The notes below the pieces were generated by a model that worked only from the letters and a program-made list of their open reading frames with translations, made no database searches and had not been told where the DNA came from. A DNA stretch of 64,000 nucleotides, from the NCBI RefSeq assembly GCF_002843355.2, contig NZ_PJAI02000007.1, positions 1 through 64,000 of the forward strand, written 5' to 3'. The DNA is from Colwellia echini. GTDB lineage: Bacteria > Pseudomonadota > Gammaproteobacteria > Enterobacterales > Alteromonadaceae. Both the position numbers and the translations under genes were made by a program. Below are positions 9,800 to 19,216 of the stretch, piece after piece. Numbering within the stretch: the first letter of the stretch is position 1; each line of letters starts with the position of its first letter.

Positions 9800-11518
9800 T
9801 TAAAGTATCCAAACTTCTACGCGTCGATTACGTTTTCTACCATCTTCAGTATCGTTATTGGCAATAGGTAATGCTTCTCCCATGCCTTCTACAGCAAGTA
9901 CGGGAATACCACGAGCGGTAAGAGCAAGTTCAACAGACTTTGCTCTACTCAATGATAAATTAGTATTTTTGCTTACGGCGCCAATACTGTCAGAAAAGCC
10001 CATAAGCACTATTCTACGGCTTTGGTGTTCTTCCATAAACTCTACTAAGCGCAATAAATCACGTTTTCCTTTGTTATCTAAATCTTTAGTTGCGTAATCA
10101 AATCTAAAATTTAAAGAAAGACGTTGTGCTGTTTTAGCATAATATTGATACTTCTCCGGCGCAGTTTCTAAAGGATAAACTTGCTCGAGTTTGATGTTTT
10201 GCGAAATAAGACCTGCATCAGACACTACCTCTTGCCCTTCAGTAGATAAGGCAAATTGAGCAAAATCTTTTACTACATTAGAAGCAGATGTTGGAGTATA
10301 GAAATATAAGCGCCTTGCAAGAGCATAATCTTCTGTGCCCACAGTAAAGCGAGTAGGAAAAATTGCACTGGTTCCTTGGCTTTCTGAAATGGCGATAGCT
10401 TTATTGTGCAACACGTAGTTGAGGCCTATAAAACCAATAGCGGCTTCATTTTGTGATACCAAGGTAGAAAGTTTTGAACTGGACTCAAAGCGGTTAGCTT
10501 GAGCTGATAATTTTTTATCGTGTTTTTTCAAAACTAAATTTTTGAAAGTGTCCCATGTACCTGAGTGTTCATCGCGAGCATATAATACAATGGGTAAATC
10601 TGCACCGCCAATTTGTGACCAATTATTGATTTCACCTGAAAATATTTTTGCTAAGGTTATGCTTGATAGTTGTTTCACCGCATTATTTTGGTTAACAATA
10701 ACCGCTAAGCCATCTAAACCAATAATGTGCTCATTACCGAGTTTATTTAAATGCCCAGCAATGCTTTCTAATTCTGTTACTTCACTGTCTTTAATTCTGC
10801 GTGAAGACATACCAATATCAGCAGTTTTATTTTTCAACCCTGTAAAGGCGGTGCTTGAACCATGAGACTCTAATTCAATAGCATAATGTTTATCGTCAAT
10901 ACGGTAGTGTAAAACGCGCTCTAACGGATTGTTACGGGTCCAGTTAAAATCATTTATACCTTGTTTTTGTAAAAAACCTTCTAGTAGTAAAGGTGCTAAT
11001 TTTTCACCAATAGTATTTGAACCATGTAAACGAAATACGGTTTCAATTTCTGGTGTGACGGGGACAATTGATGAATTGTTTGAAAGTTCAGGTTTAGCTG
11101 CTTTTGCTGCAAATTGGCTTGCTGAAATTTGATTTTCAGTCAGTGTTTTAGCGTAGTTAACTGGCTCAGTTGGTTGTTCAGCGGTAATGGGGTTAGTATA
11201 CCAAAAATAACAGACGCCAATGAACAAAGCAAAAATGACAGTAAATATAAGCAGCAAAGGTGACTTTCGAGGTGCAATAATCTCTGCTGAAACTGGTGTC
11301 TCTGTACTTGATAGCCAGGTAGTAATTTCGGTGATTTGGTGATGCGAAAGTTGGGTTAATTCGCTGATGACGAGTTGACGATAACTTATATCATTCAACA
11401 TTTTATCAACTGATATTTCAATATCAAATTCGCTTCGAGCTATATTGGCTAATTGCGTGAGCTGGGTAATAAGTGGTTGATTATCCGCTTGCCATAATCC
11501 TGAAAATGCGTTTGCCAT
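9800..11518 (-). CDS. membrane-anchored phosphate-type binding protein fused to an OmpA domain
   Basis: A 572-aa chimera. The first about 85 residues are a helical cytoplasmic segment and one membrane helix follows (LLLIFTVIFALFIGVCYFW, about 85-105). A linker leads to a periplasmic PstS-like substrate-binding domain (about 160-430) that opens FRLHGSNTIGEKLAPLLLEG and includes SSRRIKDSE, GLDGLAVIVN, FSGEINNWSQIGG and RDEHSGTWDTFKNLVL. An OmpA-type peptidoglycan-binding domain ends it (LMGFSDSIGAVSKNTNLSLS, GRKRNRRVEVWIL). The ATG at 11518 is preferred because GGAG lies 9 nt upstream; an in-frame TTG five codons earlier overlaps that site. PstS/OmpA fusions are known in gammaproteobacteria. 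The N-terminal cytoplasmic piece with a membrane anchor, in place of a cleavable signal, is unusual. No pst genes are adjacent, so a sensing or scaffolding role is more likely than transport. Confidence 0.85.
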   Translation of the reverse strand: MANAFSGLWQADNQPLITQLTQLANIARSEFDIEISVDKMLNDISYRQLVISELTQLSHHQITEITTWLSSTETPVSAEIIAPRKSPLLLIFTVIFALFIGVCYFWYTNPITAEQPTEPVNYAKTLTENQISASQFAAKAAKPELSNNSSIVPVTPEIETVFRLHGSNTIGEKLAPLLLEGFLQKQGINDFNWTRNNPLERVLHYRIDDKHYAIELESHGSSTAFTGLKNKTADIGMSSRRIKDSEVTELESIAGHLNKLGNEHIIGLDGLAVIVNQNNAVKQLSSITLAKIFSGEINNWSQIGGADLPIVLYARDEHSGTWDTFKNLVLKKHDKKLSAQANRFESSSKLSTLVSQNEAAIGFIGLNYVLHNKAIAISESQGTSAIFPTRFTVGTEDYALARRLYFYTPTSASNVVKDFAQFALSTEGQEVVSDAGLISQNIKLEQVYPLETAPEKYQYYAKTAQRLSLNFRFDYATKDLDNKGKRDLLRLVEFMEEHQSRRIVLMGFSDSIGAVSKNTNLSLSRAKSVELALTARGIPVLAVEGMGEALPIANNDTEDGRKRNRRVEVWIL

Positions 11519-11790
11519 TGCGGCTAACTCCAAGGTTAAAAATTTTGCGTTAGCTTAATGACTTAATATTTCAATTTGATGACAAACTTCGAGGGTTTTA
11601 CCGTACATTTATTATAAAATTAGTTTAAATAAATAAAGGCAGCGATTTAATACTACTAATAACGGCACATTAGGCGAGAAATACAGAAAAAAATTACATA
11701 ATGTTGCAGAATTTAATTGAATGTATTTATATACTTAATTAGATAATTAAGTCAGTATTACTAAGGTATTACATATTAAAGGATTGAACA

Positions 11791-12357
11791 ATGAAGATGA
11801 AATTTAGTACAGCTGTGGCGCTGATTAGTAGTTTACTTATTAGTGCTTGTGTAACGGTACCGCAAGAGCCGCAGGTTAATAAAAACAAATTAGCTATTTC
11901 AAGTGTACGTGACATTCCTATCTCATACCCACAAGGTAGTCGATTTTCATTATCGCCCAAATATGTAAAAGAAACCTCGTTAAAAGCATCGCAAATGCAA
12001 AGTATTTATAAAACCTATGCTGATGCTATTGTGTCTGACTTAAGCGGTAACGGGTTTATTAATATATCTGATGCGAAAGCCGCCGACTTTCACGTTGGTT
12101 TTGAAATTGCTTTAGCTAGTGATTTATCAGACAAAGAATTAAGTAATGAAATAGGTATTTCACCGGGCTTACCTGCAAATGATAAAATGAAACGGGGCAG
12201 CTTTTTAATTTATATAGAAGATGCGCGCTCAGGTAAAAAAGTATGGCGCGGAGCCGCACAAGGTTTCGTTCATGAAGATGTAGATGCTTCAGAAAGAACA
12301 AATCGCGCAGCAGCGATAGTAAAGCGCGTATTAAACCAGTTTTATATAACTAATTAA
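11791..12357 (+). CDS. DUF4136-type lipoprotein
   Basis: Exported lipoprotein of 188 aa. The signal peptide ends in the lipobox LISAC with the lipidated cysteine near residue 20. The body resembles DUF4136 proteins: a strand-helix start (FSLSPKYVKETSLKASQ), a central DFHVGFEIAL strand and a C-terminal GKKVWRGAAQGFVHEDVD pattern followed by a helix with an AAAIVKRVLNQF ending. AAGGA lies about 8 nt before the ATG. The position after the lipobox is Val, which does not suggest inner-membrane retention. The function of the family is unknown. Confidence 0.8.
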   Translation: MKMKFSTAVALISSLLISACVTVPQEPQVNKNKLAISSVRDIPISYPQGSRFSLSPKYVKETSLKASQMQSIYKTYADAIVSDLSGNGFINISDAKAADFHVGFEIALASDLSDKELSNEIGISPGLPANDKMKRGSFLIYIEDARSGKKVWRGAAQGFVHEDVDASERTNRAAAIVKRVLNQFYITN

Positions 12358-12499
12358 CTAATTTAACAGTTAATTTGTAAAATTGTAGTCCTATAATCAA
12401 AGGTTACAAATGTTCACAGTATTGGTTACTGTTTTCTGTTTTACTAATGATGAATTTAAGTTGAACGCTAACTTAAATAATTAATTTGAGGAATAAAGC

Positions 12500-13003
12500 A
12501 TGAAAAAAATTATTTTAATGATTTCGTTACTAACCAGTAGTTTGTTATTTGTATCTAATGCTTTTGCAGCAAGTAGTGAAGTAACCTGGACAGATTATAA
12601 AGATTATCGTGATATTAACCCGGGAAATGGTAATCGCTCCTCCTTTAGAGAAAGTGTTTTCCATAATCTTGAGGAACATTTTGCTAAATTAGCGGCAACA
12701 TTACCAGAAGGTCAAACGTTAAAAATAGACGTTACTGATGTCGACTTAGCGGGCGATACCCGTGTTGCTAGTATAAATGATATCAGAGTAATAAAAGAGA
12801 TTTACCCGCCACGTATGACTTTTTCGTATGTGCTGGAGAATGCCGATGGCTCAGTAGTTCAAACCGATGAAGTACAAGCTCAAGATATGAGTTTTATGAC
12901 TAATAGCCGCTTAAAATACCGCAATGACATGGTAGGTTATGAAAAGAAAATGCTAGATGATTGGTTTGAAGGCACTTTTCAAACACTTATTATTAAAAAC
13001 TAG
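12500..13003 (+). CDS. exported DUF3016 protein
   Basis: Predicted periplasmic protein of 167 aa with a cleavable signal peptide (MKKIILMISLLTSSLLFVSNAFA). The mature part fits the DUF3016 pattern: VTWTDYKDYRDINPGNGNR, then LPEGQTLKIDVTDVDLAGDT, then a PPRMTFSYVL strand, ending YEKKMLDDWF. GAGGA precedes the ATG by about 8 nt. It follows the DUF4136 lipoprotein on the same strand with a 142-bp gap and is closed by a good terminator, so the two may share a transcript or be separate. The function is unknown. Confidence 0.82.
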   Translation: MKKIILMISLLTSSLLFVSNAFAASSEVTWTDYKDYRDINPGNGNRSSFRESVFHNLEEHFAKLAATLPEGQTLKIDVTDVDLAGDTRVASINDIRVIKEIYPPRMTFSYVLENADGSVVQTDEVQAQDMSFMTNSRLKYRNDMVGYEKKMLDDWFEGTFQTLIIKN

Positions 13004-13048
13004 GTTAACTTGAAGCATTACTATTAAAAGTGTTTTGGGGTAGCGTTT

Positions 13049-13074
13049 AAAAGTCACTTAGGTGACTTTTTTTA
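13049..13074 (+). terminator. rho-independent terminator after the DUF3016 gene
   Basis: AAAAGTCAC, loop TTAG and GTGACTTTT with a continuing T-run form a classical terminator about 45 nt after the stop. Confidence 0.88.
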
Positions 13075-13149
13075 TACCTAATAATTGTTTGTTTAAATAG
13101 ATAATTGTATTAACTCAACTCAGTTTAACTTATTTAAGTTTTGGTTAAC

Positions 13150-13167
13150 TAACCCGAACTTAGGTTA
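13150..13167. repeat. short dispersed palindromic motif, TAACCCGAACTTAGGTTA
   Basis: It differs by a single base from the TAACCCGAACTCAGGTTA form assembled from the family-A termini. The bases around it do not resemble the larger element, so this is an isolated copy in the gap between two convergent genes. Confidence 0.5.
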
Positions 13168-13232
13168 TTTTACTCGCTACCGAGTAAACTACCCTATAAA
13201 AAAGTTATTTACTGCTGAATTCACCGCTGAAT

Positions 13233-13538
13233 TTAATGCGTATAACTTTGTTCAAAGTTCGCTAATACAGTGTAAAGCTGTTCTATTTTTTTCACCAAAT
13301 TAATTAGTTGCGTTTGATCTTTTGAGGTTTGCCATTGTAAAAGATCATCGGCTACTTCTTCAACATAAGGTTGAAAGGTATCAGCTGAACTAGTAAATAC
13401 TGAATCTGCGGTAAAAATAGCTTTAAAACCTGCTTTTTTTTGCTCACGTAAATCAGCTAATGTAGCGTCGGCAGTTAATGATTTCTTTAATATTACTGAA
13501 ATGTTTTCAATCAATTGTTGTTCGATAGCTTTAGTCAT
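13233..13538 (-). CDS. hypothetical protein, 101 aa, downstream of epmB
   Basis: Not recognised. A short soluble, mostly helical protein (IEQQLIENISVILKKSLTAD at the N-terminus, LVKKIEQLYTVLANFEQSY at the C-terminus) with no cysteine, signal or membrane segment. It follows epmB on the same strand by 71 bp and could be co-transcribed. The ribosome site is weak. The overall composition and placement suggest a real conserved small gene, but no function can be given. Confidence 0.65.
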   Translation of the reverse strand: MTKAIEQQLIENISVILKKSLTADATLADLREQKKAGFKAIFTADSVFTSSADTFQPYVEEVADDLLQWQTSKDQTQLINLVKKIEQLYTVLANFEQSYTH

Positions 13539-13609
13539 AAATTATTCTACTGTTTTTATTACTGTTAAAGTGGTTGTTAATTATTACTACTGTTAATAAT
13601 GTGCGCTAA

Positions 13610-14650
13610 TTATGCCAGATTGATTGGTGTTTTGTTAGCTTGTCCTGAAATTTCTCGTACTAATTTAGGCATTAAAAAACCTGGTAAACTGGCCATCATC
13701 TCTTTCACTATAGTAATAGCATTTGCTTCGGTTACATCAAAATGTGCCGCGCCCTGTACCGCATCAAAAAGATGTAAATAATAAGGCTGAATACCAGCAT
13801 CAAATAAAGCTTCACTTAACTGGGTTAACACATTGGCATTATCATTTATGCCACGTAACAATACGCTTTGATTAAATAACGGAATACGTGCACTGCGTAG
13901 CGGCTCAAGTGCTTGCACTAACTCATCATTAATTTCGTTAGGATGATTGATATGCAAAACTACTACTGCTTTTAAGCGTGTATTTTTTAACAAGCTTACC
14001 AACTTTTTGGTGACTCTAGTTGGGATAACCACAGGTAGGCGGCTATGAATACGTAAGCGCGTAATATGGGGGATATTTTCAACCTGCACAATAAGCCAAG
14101 CTAAATGATCGTCGTTAGCCATTAAAGGGTCGCCACCACTAAAAATAACTTCATTAATTTCTGGATGCTCAGCGATATAATCAAGAGCCTCTTGCCATCG
14201 TTGTTTGCTGGGGCTGTTATCTTGATAAGGAAAATGACGACGAAAACAGTAACGACAATTTATCGCACAACCTGCTTTTACAATCATTAATACACGGTTT
14301 TTATATTTATGTAATAAACCTTCGGCAACCGTATCGTGCTCATCTAATGGATCAGTAAAATAGCCGTCTGATATTAAAAACTCATCAGACAATGGCATAA
14401 CCTGTTTTAACAAGGGATCGTCAAAATCACCTTTTTTCATGCGATTAATGAATGAAATAGGTACACGCACCGGAAATAATTTACGTGCTTTAAAGTGCGT
14501 TAAATATTCATGGGGCGAAATATTTACCAACTTTAATAGCTGTTCAGGGTCGGTAACCACCTCACGTAGTGATTTTTGCCATAATTTTTCATCACAAAGA
14601 TGCACATCAGGGGAAAATTGGGGTATTATCTGCGCTAAATCTAGTTTCAA
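13610..14650 (-). CDS. epmB: EF-P-(R)-beta-lysine pathway lysine 2,3-aminomutase EpmB
   Basis: Radical-SAM, PLP-dependent enzyme that converts L-alpha-lysine to (R)-beta-lysine for EpmA to attach to elongation factor P. The cluster motif is GCAINCRYCFRRHF (C128, C132, C135), followed by the family stretch INEVIFSGGDPLM. The length of 346 aa is typical of EpmB, which lacks the long C-terminal extension of catabolic aminomutases. The start codon is TTG at 14650 with an AGAG-like ribosome site. It is divergent from efp, its substrate gene, across 99 bp. epmA is not in the window. Confidence 0.94.
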   Translation of the reverse strand: MKLDLAQIIPQFSPDVHLCDEKLWQKSLREVVTDPEQLLKLVNISPHEYLTHFKARKLFPVRVPISFINRMKKGDFDDPLLKQVMPLSDEFLISDGYFTDPLDEHDTVAEGLLHKYKNRVLMIVKAGCAINCRYCFRRHFPYQDNSPSKQRWQEALDYIAEHPEINEVIFSGGDPLMANDDHLAWLIVQVENIPHITRLRIHSRLPVVIPTRVTKKLVSLLKNTRLKAVVVLHINHPNEINDELVQALEPLRSARIPLFNQSVLLRGINDNANVLTQLSEALFDAGIQPYYLHLFDAVQGAAHFDVTEANAITIVKEMMASLPGFLMPKLVREISGQANKTPINLA

Positions 14651-14749
14651 TTGAGTATCTCTTGCTAATGCCTGTAAACATTATAACGTTTATAGGCTAA
14701 ATGAGATCAAATAAATCAATAAAGTAATTAATAAAAGAGCAATCATATA

Positions 14750-15325
14750 ATGGCTAATTTCAGTACCAACCAGTTCAAAGCTGGACTTAAAATCATGCTT
14801 GATGGCGAACCTTGTAATATTCTTGAAAATGAATTGGTTAAGCCAGGAAAAGGGCAAGCATTTAGTCGTGTTAAAATTCGTAAGTTAGTATCTGGCAAAG
14901 TGTTAGAAAAAACATTTAAATCTGGTGAAAGTGTTGAAGGCGCAGATGTGTTAGATGTTGAATTGGCTTACCTTTATTCTGATGGTGAATTTTGGCATTT
15001 CATGAATAACGAAACATTTGAGCAAATTGCAGCAGACGATAAAGCCGTTGCAGACACAATTCATTGGTTAGTAGAAGGTGATATTAGTACTATTACCTTA
15101 TGGAATGGCACGCCAATTTCAGTAACACCACCAAATTTTGTTGAAATAGATATCACTGAAACCGATCCAGGTTTAAAAGGTGATACTGCAGGAACAGGCG
15201 GAAAACCAGCAACGTTAGCCACTGGCGCTGTTGTTCGTGTACCGTTGTTTGTACAAATTGGTGAGAAAGTACGGATTGATACGCGCTCAGGAGAGTATGT
15301 TTCTAGAGCCACTAAAGCGCTATAA
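14750..15325 (+). CDS. efp: translation elongation factor P
   Basis: Three-domain factor that relieves ribosome stalling at polyproline stretches. The loop VKPGKGQAF carries the modifiable lysine K34 expected for EpmA/EpmB beta-lysylation, consistent with the adjacent epmB. The OB-fold domains end in the signature [12 protein letters not shown]. The length of 191 aa is normal, with an AAAAGAG ribosome site. No terminator was found immediately after the stop. Confidence 0.97.
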   Translation: MANFSTNQFKAGLKIMLDGEPCNILENELVKPGKGQAFSRVKIRKLVSGKVLEKTFKSGESVEGADVLDVELAYLYSDGEFWHFMNNETFEQIAADDKAVADTIHWLVEGDISTITLWNGTPISVTPPNFVEIDITETDPGLKGDTAGTGGKPATLATGAVVRVPLFVQIGEKVRIDTRSGEYVSRATKAL

Positions 15326-15504
15326 AATTGTAATAATAAGATGTTATAACCAAATTTAAATAACTTAATTTAAAAAAATAAGTAAACATTTAAATAAAAA
15401 ATATTATCAATATCATGACTTAAATGATAAATGTTAGCTTAGGCAAAACGTTCAGTTAGTTTGTAATATTGATGTGAGTAAAATTTAATAATAAAGGAGT
15501 AATT

Positions 15505-16182
15505 ATGATTTTCAAGAATATGTCAAAAATGATGATGATTGGCAGTGTAGTTGGCTTATTAGCAAGTACTATAAGCACAGACGCGCTTGCTAATTACTCA
15601 CATCGTGGTGAAAGATGGGAGTCTACTTTTAAAGTAAATTACGATCTTGATGCGAGTGTTAATACAGATGGCGGCGCTACTACTGATTTAAATAGTGGTT
15701 GGGGGTGGGGTTTTACTTTAGGTTATAACCTAAACCAACATATCTTATTGAATTACGATTTTTCAGCATCAACACCAAGTTATAATACAACTATAACAAC
15801 GGATAGCGGACTTGATGTTCCTGTTAGTCAAGTTTTAGATAAATACGATAGCCAATTTAATGTTGTGTATAACGTATTAACGTCAGCTTTTACTCCTTAC
15901 GTTCAAGCGGGTGCAGGTTGGAGTTACATGGATAGTAATATTGCAGATGGTCCTCCAAGCAGTGTTTGTTGGTATGATCCTTGGTGGGGTTATATCTGTA
16001 ACGGTTACCAGTCAACTTATGACGATACTGCTTTTTCGTATAATGTTGCGGTAGGTGTTCGTTATGAATTACCTAACTACTTATTTTTCCGCGCAAGCTA
16101 TAAGCAATCTTGGGTTGATTTAAAACACTCAGATACAGCAAGTTTAGGTGGTTTCCAAGTAGAAATAGGCTCTATGTTCTAA
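15505..16182 (+). CDS. outer-membrane beta-barrel protein with a Cys/Trp-rich loop
   Basis: Exported 225-aa protein with a signal peptide ending around STDALA, about eight predicted barrel strands (GWGWGFTLGYNLNQHILLNYDF, FTPYVQAGAGWSYM, FSYNVAVGVRYEL) and a C-terminal strand ending in phenylalanine (FQVEIGSMF). It resembles OmpW-like and other small barrel families, without a decisive match. One long loop reads CWYDPWWGYICNGYQ, with two cysteines 9 residues apart that probably form a disulfide exposed at the surface. AAGGAG lies 7 nt before the ATG. It is monocistronic with its own terminator. Confidence 0.8.
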   Translation: MIFKNMSKMMMIGSVVGLLASTISTDALANYSHRGERWESTFKVNYDLDASVNTDGGATTDLNSGWGWGFTLGYNLNQHILLNYDFSASTPSYNTTITTDSGLDVPVSQVLDKYDSQFNVVYNVLTSAFTPYVQAGAGWSYMDSNIADGPPSSVCWYDPWWGYICNGYQSTYDDTAFSYNVAVGVRYELPNYLFFRASYKQSWVDLKHSDTASLGGFQVEIGSMF

Positions 16183-16253
16183 GGTGTAATACCTTAGCTC
16201 GTTAACCAAATTTAAATGAATATATCGCTAGCGGTATAACTCATTGCTAAATT

Positions 16254-16292
16254 AATCCAGTAAACAATATATTTGTTTGCTGGATTTTTTTT
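16254..16292 (+). terminator. rho-independent terminator after the barrel gene
   Basis: AATCCAG-T-AAACAA pairs with TTGTTT-G-CTGGATT and a run of eight T's follows. A T/G pair is the only break in the 14-bp stem. Confidence 0.88.
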
Positions 16293-16299
16293 GTACTTA

Positions 16300-16316
16300 A
16301 ACCTCAGCTCGGGTTA
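16300..16316. repeat. short dispersed palindromic motif, inverse orientation
   Basis: AACCTCAGCTCGGGTTA is the reverse-orientation form of the TAACCCGAACTCAGGTT motif, directly downstream of a terminator. The rest of the 390-bp gap up to the LacI-type gene holds the terminator and the promoter region; no further element was found. Confidence 0.45.
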
Positions 16317-16571
16317 GTTAGTTAAAGCGTTAGTTAACTTTGCTAGCAATTGTTAATATTTTCCCCTTTTATTCTGTAACTTTGCTTATTTTCTATTTTT
16401 CATCATCCCTATGAAATTATTCTATTTTTTAATGATAACAAGATAAATTATTTATAATAAATTGCCACTTTAAAGTGCAAAGCATTGCTTAGTTTTCTAT
16501 ACTTAAGTGAATTGCTCAGGTATATTATTTACTCCTTTTATCTTGTTATTTTATTAGTTTAGGTAGGTCGC

Positions 16572-17588
16572 GTGAAAGAAAAATCAACGTCATTTGATAT
16601 CGCTTTTAGAGCTGGTGTTTCTCAGTCTACTGTCTCAAGGGCTCTACGAAATAGCCCACTAGTTAATGAAGCAACACGAGAAAAAATTCAAGCTATTGCC
16701 AAAGAGCTGAACTATAAAGTCGATAAAAACGCGAGTAGTTTACGCTCGCAGCACAGCGATACCATTGCTCTTTTGTTATTTGAAGATCCAACCAATGACG
16801 ACTCAGCTATAAACCCTTTTTTCTTATCTATGTTAGGTAGTATAACCCGCGCTTGTTCAAATAGAGGTTATGATTTATTAGTATCGTTTCAACAAGCAAG
16901 TGAAGACTGGCATGCTGATTACGAAGACAGCAATAAAGCGGATGGCTTGATTTTATTAGGTTATGGCGATTACCTTTCTTATGAAGAAAAGTTATTGAAA
17001 TTACTCGATCAAGAAACGCACTTTGTTCGTTGGGGGGCTGAAGTTAAAAACTTACCACTTATTTCGGTCGGCTGTGACAACTACCAAGGTGGTATAGAGG
17101 TCGCAGATCATATTATTAAACAAGGTCGTAAGCAGGTAGCTTTTTTAGGTACAGCTTCTTCTCATGCACCTGAGTTTTTTGATCGTTATAAAGGCTATTG
17201 CCATGCTTTAGAAAATCACGGACTTAAAGTTAATGCGGATTTGCAATTTAATGCGCTATATACCGAAGATGCAGGTTATAAAGCCGCTTGTGAGTTAATA
17301 GCTAGTGGTGAACAGTTTGATGCTATTTTTGCCGCCTGTGACCTTATTGCCGTTGGCGCTTTACGTGCATTACAGGAACATAATATTACAATTCCTGAGC
17401 AAGTATCTTTAGTTGGCTTTGATGATATTGCGATCGCGAGTTTTACTTTTCCGTCATTAACAACGGTAAAACAAGATACTCAGTTAGCAGGGGAGTTATT
17501 AGTAGAAACCTTATTAACTATGATTCAAGGTGGAGAGGCAAAAACCACCTTAATAGCCCCTGAGTTGGTTATTCGTAAGTCTAGTTAA
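16572..17588 (+). CDS. LacI-family regulator of the alpha-glucan locus
   Basis: DNA-binding repressor of 338 aa with an N-terminal helix-turn-helix and hinge helix (DIAFRAGVSQSTVSRALRNS, then AIAKELNYKVDKNASSL) and a periplasmic-binding-like effector domain ending in the usual FDDIAIASFTFPSLTTV region. The start is GTG with AGGT upstream. It is convergent with the sugar-transporter gene that opens the starch cluster. The repeated ATACGTAT palindromes in that cluster have the symmetry and length of LacI-family operators, so this protein is the likely binder (a MalR equivalent). No such site is seen before its own gene. The effector is probably maltose or glucose, by context only. Confidence 0.88.
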   Translation: MKEKSTSFDIAFRAGVSQSTVSRALRNSPLVNEATREKIQAIAKELNYKVDKNASSLRSQHSDTIALLLFEDPTNDDSAINPFFLSMLGSITRACSNRGYDLLVSFQQASEDWHADYEDSNKADGLILLGYGDYLSYEEKLLKLLDQETHFVRWGAEVKNLPLISVGCDNYQGGIEVADHIIKQGRKQVAFLGTASSHAPEFFDRYKGYCHALENHGLKVNADLQFNALYTEDAGYKAACELIASGEQFDAIFAACDLIAVGALRALQEHNITIPEQVSLVGFDDIAIASFTFPSLTTVKQDTQLAGELLVETLLTMIQGGEAKTTLIAPELVIRKSS

Positions 17589-17640
17589 CTGTTCAAGTTA
17601 TTACCCTAGGCAGGCACTTGGCAAAGTAAGTATAAAATTA

Positions 17641-17675
17641 AACCCCTTTAATTTGCATTAAAGGGGTTTTTATTT
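17641..17675. terminator. terminator between the LacI gene and the MFS gene
   Basis: AACCCCTTTAAT, loop TTGC and ATTAAAGGGGTT form a perfect 12-bp stem followed by TTTATTT. The left flank is less A-rich, so it works mainly for the plus-strand gene, with possible use by the convergent gene. Confidence 0.87.
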
Positions 17676-17704
17676 ATCTAAAGTTTAATCTAAACTAATT
17701 CAAT

Positions 17705-19216
17705 TTAAATGATTGGTTGCTCTGCTTTTTCTTTAACAAAGTAAACTGAAATAGCAGCTAAAATCATCGAAACACCAGCAAGCATAATTATATAAATTGC
17801 TTGATTATCGAATAACGCTGTTAATAACCAGCCTGTTAAAATGCCAGACACAATTTGCGGAGCGGCAATAGTAAAGTTAAATATCCCCATATAAACCCCA
17901 GTTTGTTTTACCGGTAATGACCCCGCCAAAATTGAGTAAGGCATAGCTAATATTGCTGCCCATGCTATACCAACGCCCACCATAGGTAAAAATAATGAAA
18001 CAGCGCCTTGCGGCACTTCAATAGTAGTAATCGCTAAATTAACTAAAATGAGTTCAGGGTTTTGCATAAACATGATACTTAAAAAGCCTACGCCACCTGC
18101 TAATAATGAGATTGAATATGTTAACTTTCGACCAATTTTATTTGCTACTTTCGCCATAAATAATGATGCTATTGCTGCAAAAAGTGCATAAGCGGCGAAA
18201 ATAATCCCTACCCAGTCACCAGCGGTACCTTTAGCTTGGGCAACATTCGCGGGCACAGTACCAATTGACTCTAAATAAACAGGATCAAACCATTTAGCGT
18301 CTATACCCCAAATATGTTGAGCAATTGCTGGCATGGTGTAAACCCACATTATAAATAACGCAAACCATGAAAAAAACTGCACTATGGCAAGTTGCTTCAT
18401 AGTGGTTGGCATTGTTTTTACTAAAGAGAAAAATTCAGCTAGTTTTTCTACTAACGTTTGTTGTTTTTTATCAAGGTCGAGTTCAGCTAAACCATTAGTA
18501 CCGGGTGCATATTCTTTAGTGCGTAATACTGTCCACAATACAGAGCCAAGCATTACGGATGCACCAATATAAAATGCCCAGATAACCGACGGCGCTACTT
18601 GACCTGTACTTGCAGTATTTTCTAAGCCAATAACATTGGTTAATACGAAAGGTAAAATAGAACCAAAAACAGCACCAATATTAATTAAAAAGGACTGAAT
18701 TGAATAACCTATGTTGCGTTGTTCGGCAGGCACCATATCTGATACTAAAGCACGGAAAGGTTGAAATGCTAAATTAAAAGACGCATCCATTAGGGCTAAC
18801 ATCATAGCGCCAAAAAATAGTGGGGTTATAAAACTAGCTAAAGTGCCTGAATTTGGCATTAATAACATACCAACGGCTGCAGCAATACCGCCAGCTAATA
18901 TATAAGGGTTACGTCGACCAACGCGGTTCCAAGTTTTATCGGAAGCGGCACCGACAATAGGTTGAATAATCAAGCCCATGATTGGCGCAACTAACCAAAA
19001 TAAAGATAATGAGTGTAGATCTGCGCCTAAATCAGAAAGTATTCGGCTGGCATTAGCATTTTGTAAAGCGAAGCCAAATTGTACGCCGAGAAAACCAAAG
19101 CTTACATTCCATATCTGCCAAAAGCTCAAACGTGGTTTTTGTTGTGTATTTTGTTGCGAACTCGGATTTTGTGAATTCGGGTTCGGTTGTGAACTCGGAT
19201 TTATTTGATTACCCAT
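17705..19216 (-). CDS. MFS sugar transporter, probable maltose/maltodextrin permease
   Basis: Twelve-helix inner-membrane symporter of about 503 aa, close to the MFS/SLC45-GPH type found in starch loci of Alteromonadales, Xanthomonas and Caulobacter (MalT type). The N-terminal half has LGVQFGFALQNANASRILSD and the loop motif GAASDKTWNRVGRRNPY. The second half repeats the MFS loop as AKVANKIGRKLTYS. The ATG at 19216 is preferred to an upstream ATG (19246) since a weak GCGAG precedes it; neither site is strong. The soluble N-terminus is Asn/Ser/Pro/Gln-rich. It is the distal gene of the minus-strand set and has its own upstream gap with an ATACGTAT operator. It should import the disaccharide or oligosaccharide made by the periplasmic enzymes. 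Confidence 0.88.
   Translation of the reverse strand: MGNQINPSSQPNPNSQNPSSQQNTQQKPRLSFWQIWNVSFGFLGVQFGFALQNANASRILSDLGADLHSLSLFWLVAPIMGLIIQPIVGAASDKTWNRVGRRNPYILAGGIAAAVGMLLMPNSGTLASFITPLFFGAMMLALMDASFNLAFQPFRALVSDMVPAEQRNIGYSIQSFLINIGAVFGSILPFVLTNVIGLENTASTGQVAPSVIWAFYIGASVMLGSVLWTVLRTKEYAPGTNGLAELDLDKKQQTLVEKLAEFFSLVKTMPTTMKQLAIVQFFSWFALFIMWVYTMPAIAQHIWGIDAKWFDPVYLESIGTVPANVAQAKGTAGDWVGIIFAAYALFAAIASLFMAKVANKIGRKLTYSISLLAGGVGFLSIMFMQNPELILVNLAITTIEVPQGAVSLFLPMVGVGIAWAAILAMPYSILAGSLPVKQTGVYMGIFNFTIAAPQIVSGILTGWLLTALFDNQAIYIIMLAGVSMILAAISVYFVKEKAEQPII

Noticed and set aside
19128..19205. Repeated AACTCGG-like motifs resembling the family-A ends
   Set aside because: They lie inside the MFS coding region and encode its Asn/Ser/Pro/Gln-rich N-terminus. 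The likeness is due to repeated codons.
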